From: Hymenoscyphus infarciens
Taxonomy: Eukaryota; Ascomycota; Leotiomycetes; Helotiales; Helotiaceae
Length of the DNA stretch: 64,000 nucleotides
Assembly (NCBI GenBank): GCA_001414345.1
Contig: LLCB01000009.1
Span: 347,336-411,335 of the forward strand
Reading direction: 5' to 3'
Each line of letters starts with the position of its first letter. Position 1 is the first letter of the stretch. Below are positions 49,343 to 61,043 of the stretch, piece by piece. Both the position numbers and the translations under genes were made by a program. The notes beneath the pieces were generated by a model. That model saw only the letters and a list, made by a program, of their open reading frames with translations, was not told the origin of the DNA and did no database searches.

Positions 49343-51888
49343 TCGTAGTTAGTGGGTTTACTTTACTAAAATCCCTCTTAGGCACTTAGAGAATTATATA
49401 TCTATAATTATATCTATAATCTTATATAAATTACTTCTAATTTTAATCAAAAGTCGATAAATATATTTATTCCTCTCTAAAGTTACGTTAAGCCTTTTTT
49501 TATACTTAAAATACATGAATTTTAGGTCTAGAGCTTAGTCTATATTTAGTATAAGTTTATTCCTAGTTTAGTATATCTATTTACTTATTAATTATAGATA
49601 GTAAAAGTAACGCTACTAGCTAACCCTCTACGCCTTTCGTAGATAGTAATATATACTTCCTTCGTTATATTACTCTTTATTAACGTTCTATTTACTCTAG
49701 CTAGTAGGTAATTACAATTATAGACTACTATAGAGTCTATAGTTAGTTAGTAGATTATAATACTATAATCCTAGAGTTACTACTATAGCTAAGAATATAT
49801 ATTAAGTACAAGGTTACTAATAAGAAGAGAGAGGATTAAGGATTTAAGACCTTACTCTTTAAATAGACTTAAAGGACTATCTTTTAATAGATAACCTAGG
49901 ATTAGAATCGTTAAAGCTCTCTACTATAATAACAACGTTTAATACTATTCGTTAGTAGAAGAACTCTATAAAAGAAGAGGCCTAATCCTAAGAATAAATT
50001 AGTAGCCTCTAAGATAGATTAATTAAATATAAATTTATCTACTAATATCTATCTTTAAATCTCTTTCTAAATTATCTTTAACTAGTAAGGTATATCTATT
50101 AGTTATATACTCTCTTAAATCCTCATCTAATTCGTTATCTAACTCCTCTAATTCCTTATCTAAGAAGTTACTATTATATAAATAATCTAGTACTATATTT
50201 ATTACTTAATTACTTCTACCTTCGTTACTAAAGTATATGTTAAATTTATCTTAATTAGCCTTTCTAGCTTTCTTTAATCCTTAAGCTACCTTAGAGTATA
50301 GCTCCTACTTATATACTCTCTCTAGCTTACCTAAAAGGCCTAATTCTACTAAATTACTCTCTTAGATATATGCTAATAATTCTACTCTTAAATCTAAGTA
50401 CGCTATAGTATAAGTTTCCCTCTCTTTAGTACGTATTATCTTATTAATTAGTAGTATATATCTATATACTAATAATTTTATTTCATACTACTCTAGAGTT
50501 ACTTAAGGTAAATATATATTAATATTTTAATCTTTATATAATTCCTAAAGCTTAGTAAGCTTCTTAGCAAGCACCTTAATACTATAATCCTCTACTAGAT
50601 ACTCTTTACTCCTAGGATAGTAAAAGTTGGTTTATAATACTCCTAGTATCTTATACTCTTAATTAGTATTAGTATAAATATAATAGCAATTCTATATATA
50701 TATAAATGTTTAAAGCTTCTTTTAGATAATTAGAATATATATATATAATATAGCAATTATATTAAAAAGGCTCTTTTTAGAAAATAATCTCTTTTTACAA
50801 ATACCTTAGAAGTATATCTTCTACTTATTTAGAGACTCTTTTATAAGCTATCTCTACTAAGCCTTAATATATTAGTTAGCTATAAAAGTACTAAACTAAT
50901 ATAAGTCTAAAAATTAGTATAGCTCTCTACTACTTTCTATAGCTTATTATTAACAAAGTATATAGTAAGTGTCTACTACTATTAGAGATTCTAATCCTTA
51001 ATCTAATTATATATAGTATAGTATCTTTCTAAGGCTACTTATAATATCACTATATTACTATAGAGTAGATACTACTATATTATTTAAGATATTATAATAG
51101 CTTTAAGAGAGAAATCGAGTATAGGTATTAATACTAGTATATATCTCGATACTAACGAACTTTAATTTATAATATTTATTAATACTTTATATAAAATTAG
51201 GCCTTAGTATAATATATTTATTATAAGTATCCTTAATCTCTTATAACCTACGATTATACCTCTTCTTATTAACTTTTAATAACACCTTTTAAATCTTATT
51301 CTAGCTCTATCTTTTATCTCTATCTTTATTAATACTATAAGTATTAAGGTATATATAAAGGAACCTAAGGCCGAAGCTTCTTATAGTACTAAAGTAGCTA
51401 TATTTGTAGATCTTATACTAAAGGATAGCCTCTAGCTCTTTACGCCCTTTCTATATAAGGAACTTTCAACGTTAAAAGCCTATCTTAAATCGTAACCTTT
51501 AGAGCCTCTAAGGCTTAATTATAAAGCTCTTACGATTTAACATATATACTATACTTAAATTAGACAATTCTATATCTTTAAAGAGATATACTACTTATAT
51601 ATATAAAGTAGAAGTAGTCTTACTTTTTTTATACTAGTAAAGGTTCTACTCTATATTAATTTAGAGCTTAAAAGTAGTATTAGAAACGTCGATATTATAC
51701 TTACTTTTAAGGATATTATATATCTCTTAAGTAGAGACTTCCTTTTAGTATAACTCCTCTATAAACACTTTATATAGCTCTAAATCAATAAACTAACGTA
51801 GTATATTTAGGCTCTTATTATATACTCAAAATCGCTCTTTTTATACTTTCTACTACACTTAAAATTCTAGGATTATTATACTATAATA

Positions 51889-52290
51889 CTACTACTAAGG
51901 ATATTATACTTTAATAGATACCTAGAGCTACTACTAGAGATTATCCTCTTCCTTCTCTTATCGTTATTAGTACTCGAATTCGAGAAAGGAGAGAGAGTAT
52001 ATATAGTAGTAGAATAGTACTTTTAAAGGAAAGAATAATATAGAGTAGTATTTAAAGGAAAGAGTAACTAATTTAATTTATCTCGAGAGGTTCTACTACT
52101 AAGGATATTATACTTTAATAGATACCTAGAGCCACTACTAGAGATTATCCTCTTCCTTCTCTTATTATTATTAGTACTTAAATTCAAGAGAGAAGAGAGA
52201 GTATATATAGTAGTAAGATAGCACTTTTAAAAGAAGGAATAATAGAGAGTAGTATATAGTATTTAAAGGAAGAAGCGATATAAGAGAGTT
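51889..52290. repeat. 204-bp tandem duplication
   Basis: Two head-to-tail copies starting at CTACTACTAAGGATATTATAC (about 51889 and 52093) with the same block order and mostly transition differences. Confidence 0.75.
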
Positions 52291-52678
52291 AGTATATAAA
52301 GTAAGTATACTTTTTAACCTATAAAATAAATAGTACTAACCCTAATTAGGAAATTAGTATATAATTAAGAAAAGTAGCTAAAAGTACTTAAATAATCTTA
52401 AATCAAGATTATTTAAGCTTTTAAAGTAAGCTAATTACTTTAATATTAAGTAATTTAGAGTAATTAGTTCAAAAAAGGCCCAGTTTTAAGACATAATTTA
52501 AGAACTTATTACAGTAATAAAAGTCGATTTATATAGTCTTTTTATATTATATACATATATCTCTTACTCTAATATGTTTTAATTTAATATTTAATACCTT
52601 TTATAATTATTTATTAATTATATAACTTTTATAATTTATAATTTATAATTTATGATTTATAATTTACGATTTAGCTTC

Positions 52679-52842
52679 TAAAAAATCTACGTTTATCGAT
52701 TTACGATTTACGATTTGCGATTTAGCTCTAAAGGGCTATATACTTAGAAATCTAAGCTTTACGATTTACGATTTGTGATTTACGATTTACGATTTACGAT
52801 TTAGTCGTCGTTTCCGACTTTTAGTATGTACGGGACGCCCTA
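52679..52842. repeat. Right terminal inverted repeat of the 6.9-kb transposon
   Basis: Reverse complement begins AGGGCGTCCCGTACATAC and then follows the left end, including CGTAAAT units and the AAGCTTAGATTTCTAAG block. Confidence 0.85.
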
Positions 52843-52848
52843 ATTGCT

Positions 52849-53280
52849 CACTTCTCTTACCTTGAGTGACTTTTGAGTAGCTCAGCTAGAATGATAATGG
52901 TTCATGGAGCTCACGTAAAGTCAAAATACAACAAGTACTTGAAAAGGCGCCTTTGCCATGACATGAAAGCGTTGAGAGGAAAATCAAAGTAATGCCACAC
53001 TCTAAGAAGCAAAGCGGTGATATATTCCCACTTCACAACCTGAACATGAAACCGTGTTATAAAGAATAAGAAATTATTTGATCCTAGTTAAGTGTACATA
53101 GTTGATTTATAAGTCTTAATCGCTAAACCGATAGAAAACAGGCAATGAGAAGAAGAAATGAAACGGCAAAAACAATGTAATCAAATCCAATCTCAGTATT
53201 ATTATACAAGCCACCAAAACAAAAGAGAATCATGAAACGAAAATCAGATTGATGACACGGTAATCAAATGAACCTCCACA
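52849..53280. other. 3' flank of the polyketide synthase
   Basis: About 430 bp of normal composition between the transposon target duplication and the PKS stop. No gene is seen; it should hold the PKS transcription end. The transposon inserted close behind the gene without entering it. Confidence 0.5.
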
Positions 53281-56200
53281 TTAAGATGTCTCCAAAACAG
53301 CTCCTCGGATAATCTCTCCAAGTTGACGGGCCTACAGATTTGTTAGATTGAAAGCGTTTTCAGAAGATAGGAATTGAAACTCACCAAGTCTCCTTTCATC
53401 ATACTGAAGTGGTTTCCTGGCATGTGTCTGGTAACTAGTCTTGCGCTATTCAAGTACTTGTCCCAAAGACCAGGTCCAAAGTCAGTTCGGTTGTCGAGCA
53501 AGAACTGAGCATGCCCATATGGGAAAGGATCTGGGCGAGGATCTGTTGGAAGATGGCAAACACCATCTTCACACCAGATTACCGTGGCAAAGGGGGACTT
53601 CTTGGAATCAATCACCTCAGCTGTGTAGTTGGATAAAGCATTAACCGAGGCAGCGAAATGAGGAAGAAGCCAAGATGGGATTTTAGAAAGGTCTCCATCT
53701 CCAAGAAGTCCAATCTCAGCAAACCAGCTATGAAGGGAGGATGGTAGCGGTTCGATGATATCTGGACAAGGGGCATCGATGAGGATAAGTTGTTCAACAA
53801 CATCACCATTCTTGACCAACTGGTTGCTGGCCTCGAAAGCAATGACGCCGCCGGCACTCCAACCCGCAAGAAGGTATGGACCATTTGGCTGGCGGCGTTT
53901 CATTTCTTTGATGAAATGTGTAGCCATTCCGGGTACGCCACAATTGTATTCTTCAGGAACCTTCATGTATGGAGAGTTCAAACCCCACACGGCAACGTGA
54001 GGTGCAATGTCTGAGATTGTGGTATAGGAAGTGGCGGATCCACCCCCATCAGGTACCATCCAAAGGTGCTTAGTAGCTCTTTTTGAGTTTCCTTGAAGGA
54101 GCACAGATGTTGCTAGACGCTCGGGTGCTGCAGTTGTTGACTTGGCAAGTGCGGGCCGTGGTGGTGTGACATTGGCAGGCACGATGGGTTTGGGGATTCC
54201 AATATTGAGTGCTTTCTCAATTGCCTTGATGGAAGGATTGTTGGCGAGGAGGTCAGATGGGAGGGACATGCCAGTCTTTTCGCGCAGTATTCCAAGAATT
54301 GTCAAGCTCATGAGTGAGTCCATGCCCATAGTGGATAGATCATGGGCATCGATAATTTCATCAATTTCAACACCCATTTCGCCTGCGATGGTAGTTCGGA
54401 TGACATTTTCGAGATCAGCGTCGCCGACTTGACCACCAAGCGACTCCTTGCCAGACTCTGAGGCACTTTCATCCGGTGTTGTGACCTCCGTGTCCTGGTC
54501 CTCTTCCAAATCGGGAGTAGTTTGATCATGACTCCTAGGTGAGTCCGAGCCTTCTGTGGATATGGAGTCCTTGCGCTCGAATTTGCCCAAGAATAGCCTG
54601 AATTCTCCAATTGTTGGGTTGTCCGTGAATGCACTCGACGGCACATCAATCTCGAGCTCTTCGCGCAGTCTTCCGCTAACAGTGAGGGACATGAGCGAGT
54701 CGCAACCAAGATCGGCGAATGCGATGTTATCCACAAGTTCATCTTGACCGACACCAATCTCAGTCGCCAGAATGTCCAGAGCGCTAGAACAAATCGAGGT
54801 GAGCTTCTGGTTGACTCGTGAGATTGTCTTCATGGTAACCTGAGTGGTCTTCGATGGCTTTTTGCTGGTAGCCTTGGTTTGAATTGGTGCTGGGCGAGCT
54901 GCAGAACGAGAAGCTGGTGCTGCTACTCCAACGGGAGGCATAAGCATATTGAGGACTCGTCGTTGGATGCACTGGAACTTGAGGCCTCCAACCATGGCAA
55001 TGATACGATCTCCGTCGAAAACAAAGACGTCTCCAACGAGAACCTTTTTCTCAGCGGGCTGCATCCGTACATAAGATCGATATTGCTTGTCAGCAGAGAG
55101 GGGCTCTGCAATTCTCAATGATTGCCAACCGTGACTGATATAAACATTTTCCTTGGAGTCGACAGCATCTGAGCCGTTCACAATGAAGCCTGAGATGTGG
55201 GCAACGCTGTCAATCCAGTATGGACTGCACTTGAAAGTACCATCCTCTGGAGTTGTCTGGAAAACAACACGAGATGTAGCTTCCATGTTGGCGCTGTGAA
55301 GAATGACTTCCTCCATTCCCCTGTATCGTTTGTCATAATCGACGAGTGCAGCAAAGAGTTTGTAAGCCAAACCACGTCCGATCTTGTTCGCCTCGCCATC
55401 TGACTCAGCTTTCTTGAGCCAGTCGACACGAGATTGAATGAGATAGGATTGACGCTGCCATTCCGAGAGATAGTCCTCTTTGTTGCCAAACAAAACCTTG
55501 CAGTGAGCGTGCTCAACCTTGTCTTTGCCGGAGCCACTTGAGAAGACAAGATCAGCAAATCCAAGACGTGTATCACAGGTTACACTGAGTGTCAAGACTT
55601 GAGACTTTCCACCAGGATCTGCGATCAATGATTTCGGCACTTCCATGTGATTGACATCCATCACGAGGTCCTTAACATCTGGTTCAACCAGCTTGTATGC
55701 ATACTCGCAAACAGTCATTGCCATATCACCGTACAATGATGATGGACAAAGATATGCGCCATTGACAACATGACCGGTGACAAGAGGTCGAATGTCAGGC
55801 CTGGAGATGTCCGTTTCAGTGACTACCGTGGCCATCTTGTCGTTGATGACTTCCTTGACGACGGTATGAATACTGGTCGTAGATAAGGTTGGTTTGGGCG
55901 CTGCCTCTGGGGCAGGAAGGGCGCCAGCTGGAGCGCGACCCTTGTTCAAACACCAATCGCCCTCGTACTGGATCCAATAGTTCTTGTCATCGTAAGAATA
56001 GCTTGGAAGGTCAAGGAGGCGAACTGAACCATCGAAATCACGATGATATTCGTTCCAATCAATGTTGGCACCGGCCATCTGCAAAGCACACAAGCTAGAG
56101 CAAATCGTCTTGTATGTTTCTTCCTTTCGTCGAAGAGAGGGTGCAGTGATGGTGGTGGCACCAAAGGTAGCCTTTACCATGCCAGAGCAGACAGAGTGTG

Positions 56201-59200
56201 GGCCAACTTCAACCCAAACTGTCTTTTCGTCAATGAAACCGAGCTCCTGAGCAGATACCAAACCCCCAAGGAAGTTTACAGCATCCCGAGCGTGTCTTCT
56301 GAGGTAATTTGGCCCAACAGAGTGGGCATCAGTGATAGGACGACCCAAGAGCGGCGAGATCAAAGGAATGTTAGCCTTGTCGAATCGAACGAAGGAAGCA
56401 AGCTTCTCGAAATCATCCAAGATAGGGTCAACTTGGGCTGAGTGGAATGCGAAAGGAACCTGAAGCTTGGTGCACTTGAAGCCTGCTTTTGAAAGCATTT
56501 CTGCAAGATCAACCATTTCGGATGCCTCACCAGCTAGTACAGTCTCCCGTGGACCGTTGATGCACGCGATGCTTAGTCTGCCCGCCATTTCGGGAAGAGC
56601 CTCAGAGATGGTTTCAACTGATCCCTGGATGGCAAGCATGGCGTGCGTATTTGCAGTGCATTTCTCAACAAGTAAGTTGGCCCTTGAACCAACCAAGAAG
56701 ATTGTGTCGCTCACTGAGAGCACTCCAGAGACACATAGAGCTGAATATTCGCCCAAGCTGTGGCCAACAAGAACACTGGGAGTGATTCCCCAAGATTCCC
56801 ATAAGCGAGCCATGGTAATCTCGAAGCAAACCATGCCAATCTGGACAAGGACAGGTGACAAAGTAGACACATCCGGCTCACTTCCATCGATCAATGGTAA
56901 GAACGAGGGGAAGCCATGGATTCTGCTGATGCTGTCAAATTCTCTGATGTTGTCTCTGAACAAAGATGAGTTGGCATAGAGATCTTTTCCAAGCCCAGCG
57001 TAATGGGACCCTTGGCCAGTGAAAGTGAATGCAACCTTTGGCGGGGTTGGAAGAACAGGGACAAATGTGTCATTCATCTTACTCCTTAATGTTGCTTTGG
57101 CTTGCTCAGTGTCGGAAGCTGTTATGGCCATGCGCCAATTGTGTTGGATTCGACGAGCGGTGGTAGTGTAAGCAAGGTCTGAAATGGTGGTTTTTGGGTT
57201 GGCTTCTAAGTAGTCAACCAATCTAGAGGCGTTTCTGAACATTGCAGATTTGGACTTTGCCGTGACCGTGACAACATGCATTGGGCGAGGGTCAACACTA
57301 GCAGTCTTGTACGCTGGGCCATCTTCCAACAGGAGACCCGTGTTCCCACCAGCAGCGCTGAAGTTGTTGACAAAAACCCGGCGTGGCTGGCCAGCTCTTG
57401 CTCGAAGTGGAGTCTTGTGGAACGCAATGTTGACGTTTCGCTCAGAGAGATCTTTGGGGAAGCCCTGATTGATGACACCCTTGATTCCGACGTGGGGTGG
57501 AATTGCATTCTTTTGAAGCATCATGAGGACTTTGATGAGAGCAGTCACTCCAGATGCAGCTTCACCGTGCCCGACATTTGCCTTTACGGCACCAAGGTAG
57601 AGAGGTTGCTCAGCACTTCGCTTTCGACCTGCTGGGGCGAAGACATTTGTGACAGAAACCATTTCTGTGCCGTCTCCGGCTTGAGTTCCCGTTCCGTGCA
57701 TCTCAACGTAGTCAACATCAAGGGGATCAACACCAGCTTTTCGAAGAATGGAACGATACAGGGCTTCTTGCGTGCCACCGTGGGGGTGGGTGATAGAAAC
57801 AGCATCGGCAGAGTGATTCGTGGCTGATCCGAGAATGACAGCAAGAATGTTGTCTTTGTCTGCTTGAGCATCCTCAAGGCGCTTCACAATGATAGTGCCA
57901 ACACCGTCCGCTCTGCAGTATCCATCTGCCTCGTTATCGAAAGTAGCGCATGGTCCTGTCTTCGAAAGGAATTGACCGCGACTCAGGCCAGCAAAAATGT
58001 CGCTATTCGTCATACATGACAAGCCACCGACGATGGCTGTATCACAGTCTTTGGCCCATAGTGAAGTGCAAGCCAATTGAAGTGCTGCCGCGCTAGAAGA
58101 GCAAGCAGTGTCGACATTGAAAGAGGGGCCACTGAAGCCAAAATGGTAATTAATTCTGCCGGGCCCAAAAGCTCTGACACCCCCAGTGATGAAATATGTG
58201 TCGACTTCCTGGGCAGCGTTAATCTCACGCCAGTCATCAGAGGTTTGTCCGTAAAATGTTCCTATGCGGTCTAGTTTGGTCGAAGGAGTTCTGTTTGGTG
58301 TATAGCCAGACATTTCAAGAGCTTCAAATGCTGTCGAGAGTGCCATTCTTTGCATTGGATCTGTTTGGAAAGCCTCTCGTGGGGACATGTTGAAGAACCG
58401 GGGATCAAAAAGACCTGGGTTTTCAATCCAGCAGCCAAATGGTGTGTGACTTGTGTTCTTGATCTTGCCTGTAGGATCAAAATGCGTTTTGACAGGGAAT
58501 CGGTCCTTCGGAACCTCTCTGTGAACAGAAAGTCCTTTCTCGAGAAGCTCCCAAAGCTTTTCATGGCTTGCGGCATCGGGAAATCTGCCGGCCATGCCAA
58601 CAATCGCGAGCTTGCCAGTGCTAGAGAGTCCACTGCCGATATTTGGTGCGGAGTCATTACTGGAAAATGGTGCTCGTCGCAAAATGACTTCCAACTGGTC
58701 TTTCGTTTTGAGAAACTCGACTACCGAATTGGCGATGTCTGTAGGACCGATTGGAATGACCAAGCACCGGGAACCTTGGAGCTCTGGAAGTAGGGAGCCA
58801 TCTAAAATATTTTGGAGTCGCACACATTTTGTCAGGATTTCGAGTGTGATCTGCTCGAACAACTCGAGTGCGGTTGAAGCATTAAAGGGTGCGCCGGTGG
58901 AAGATATTAATTTGATGCAGGGTCGCGAGGATTTCAAGACTTCGGCGAGGGGGGAGTCACGAAGTCTTAGGATTTTCTCCACGCGGAGATCTGGATGAAG
59001 GTGTGAGGCCTGGTAAGGGCCATAAACAGGCAATGCCGCTGGCGTTGACGTAAAGGTCTCCGAGGCCCACAAAGTTTTTAACGTAGATGGCGGCCCGCTG
59101 ATTGAAATAGATGTTGGAGTGACAGCACTGACATAAGCCTGGGCTGCAGGAGAAATACGCTGTGCAACTGTCAGAAAAACTTTATCATGCGTAATCTAAA

Positions 59201-59831
59201 AACATACCTTTGACACATTAAAGTCCAAAATGGACTTTGAGGTGGAAGCTTCATCATTACCTGGGATGGTGCAAGTCCAGGAGCTGGCATTGTCGCCATT
59301 ACCGCCCAGCTGCTCCGCCAAAGTCGAAACATAAGAGCCTGCTCTGAAAGCCAAGAGTGTTGCTTGCACTGCAATGGGCACAAGAGCTGATAAAGATGAT
59401 GCACACGATACCGCAGCTGCAGCGAACAAGCCGGTGCTTATGCCGATGAGGGAGGTATTATCCAAAGATGAGGAGTCCTCGGGAACCTTTTCGGCGCGAC
59501 TGTAGTATCGTTAGCATTGAGACATTGCCAATGGGCAGAGATAGACGTACTCAAGGTAGTGTGCTAGTTGAGTAATACATAACAGAGCACCTTCGACGCC
59601 TGCGTGCTTGGTCCCTCCATCATGATATCGCTCGTTCAAATCTTCGATACTGGCGAAATGTGGAATCTTGTTTCTCTCCAAGTTTGACAAAGAGTAAACC
59701 TCTCTACAAAGAGCATTGCTTACTTGGTCAAGGAAGGTCTTTGAAAGGAGACTAGGTGAGCTGTGGTGACAAAAGTTGGCGAGGAATGAATATGCGTCAA
59801 CCGAATGGTCCCCAAAGAGTATGAACGCCAT
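53281..59831 (-). CDS. PKS1: Non-reducing polyketide synthase, SAT-KS-AT-PT-ACP-ACP-TE, probable melanin (tetrahydroxynaphthalene) synthase, 2132 aa
   Basis: Iterative condensation and cyclisation of malonyl units into an aromatic polyketide, likely 1,3,6,8-tetrahydroxynaphthalene or a precursor. Model (minus): 59831-59551, 59499-59208, 59159-53385, 53331-53281; introns 51, 48 and 53 nt, 6399 nt. SAT about 1-350. KS from about 373 with C544 (DTACSSS), H679 (EMHGTGT) and H722 (KANVGHGE). AT has S992 (GHSLGEYSA). PT has H1321 (TGHVVNGAYLCPSSLYGDMA) and D1508 (PYWIDSVAH). ACPs carry S1679 (LGCDSLMSL) and S1806 (MGMDSLMSL). TE/cyclase has S1959 (GWSAGG) and H2108 (GNHFSMM). The last exon encodes ARQLGEIIRGAVLETS. 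Two ACPs plus TE and the total length fit melanin/naphthopyrone-type synthases. Reductase and Cmr1-type genes 23-33 kb away support melanin. The SAT has Ser115 and Gln241 where Cys and His are usual. Another aromatic product is possible. Confidence 0.9.
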
Positions 59832-61043
59832 CTTGCTAGAGCTCTCCGATATTAGAGGTGATATAAAAAGATAGAAAATCTACTCTGAAGTCATGCAGAA
59901 TACAAAAAAGAAAAACGAGCGGGTTGGCATAATATATTAGTATTCGATACTAGTACGCAAAAATAAGACCAAGTCATGACATGTCCAAGTATCGTGAACC
60001 AGGAGCAACTTCCTTGAGACCGATGATCTCTGTGCTGCACATGGCACGCACATACCTGGCAGTCGGGCCTGAGCCCATTCTATGGCCCCATGTTTCTAAG
60101 ACCGAGACGGACAGGTGGATAGATTGAATCTTTACGAAAGGGATGATACGAGAGCAAGATTTCGGCGATAGAAACCAAGCCCCCCATAAGCTCGAGATTC
60201 AGGGGAAAGGTATTCGCTACATGTCCGCTAGATATTTCTCCGGCGGAGTTCCCCAAGCCACCAAACCACGAGAATCAACGACACTAGAGACCGAAAATGG
60301 AATTTGGCAGCGTGGGAGCTGGAGGGAGATGTTTCCGCCCGGAGGTCCTCTAACCAAATTTACCAAATGACACGACTAGCCGTGAAGTAGTCTTCTGTCA
60401 GCAAGTAGCAAACGGTCAGTTTGACAGTAGGCTAGAGGCCTAGCGGTGGCTGTAGTAAGAGTGTTTGCCCTGGTTCGTTCTCTGGCGGTTGTCTTAAGGC
60501 GCCTGAATAGCCGGGCCGAAGATCTTGCAACGCTGTTACACGGACTCCCGCGCCTCCTGAATCATTCAACACCAACACCAGTTTCCCCTGAGTCTAGCCC
60601 TGATTTCTCTTTTCGTACCTCTTTAGTGCGTGCGGTTACTGCATTCGGTTAGCTACCTGCCATCCCTCCGTAGCATACGCTATGAGGCATGTTTGAATGT
60701 TTCCGACGAAGTGCTAGTTAGGCGAAGTCTTGTGTAAGAAACTGAATCACCGAGCCGTGCATAAGTTCAGCAGCAATCCTGACGGTAACATCGATCCTAG
60801 GAAACGCCGCATTTTTCATGTATCCATAGAACGAATGAATCTTTGGAACCCAAACCCACCAGGCCAGGGAGATTCATAGCAAACCGTCCTGCCGTGGTCT
60901 TGGTGCGTGCTGATCTAGGTCGTGCGACAATTGGATTATTAGGACTCCAGCCCCTTGGGATCTCTCGCGTGAAAATTGTCATGATCATATAAACAGCGGA
61001 GGTCCAACTGTGCCACAACAAATTGAGGAAAAGTATTAACGAC
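59832..61043. promoter_or_regulatory. Divergent promoter region between PKS and P450
   Basis: 1.2 kb between two starts pointing apart, so it may drive both genes. TATAAA at 60988-60993 lies 51 bp before the P450 ATG on the plus strand. No other gene is seen. Confidence 0.55.

Larger units (their letters stand above)
45937..52842 (-). mobile_element. 6.9-kb TIR transposon with rve-type (possibly IS3EU-like) transposase, decayed
   Basis: Terminal inverted repeats of about 160 bp (45937-46096 and 52679-52842) share GTAC.TACTAAAAGTCGGAA, an array of CGTAAAT units, then AAGCTTAGATTTCTAAGTATATAGCC and CGATAAACGTAGATTTTTTA. ATTGCT flanks both sides (45931-45936 and 52843-52848), a candidate 6-bp target duplication. 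On the minus strand (about 51500-50900), with stops read through, the frame gives RRL.EIKDTYNKYIILRPNFI, SINKYYKLKFVSIEIYTSINTYTRF and IQLD.GLES. These match the fungal integrase-core proteins with ...VPGPN.IWSIDGH.KL..FGIEIYAAIDAYSR and RSDRG.E. At least one catalytic Asp reads as Asn. A Lys/Arg/Glu-rich reading at about 48200-48450 (minus) may be a second frame. It is not functional as read. Assignment to IS3EU rests on the rve fold plus 6-bp duplication and is tentative. Confidence 0.7.

Noticed and set aside
46000..52800. AT-rich island considered as inserted mitochondrial DNA or centromere
   Set aside because: Bounded by long TIRs with flanking ATTGCT and containing a transposase-like frame; no mitochondrial genes are recognised.
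53600..58998. Many 60-180-codon frames on the plus strand and other minus frames
   Set aside because: Shadows of the PKS coding sequence.
61023..61043. Earlier start for the P450 adding seven residues (MRKSIND)
   Set aside because: That codon is TTG, not ATG. The ATG at 61044 directly precedes the membrane anchor.
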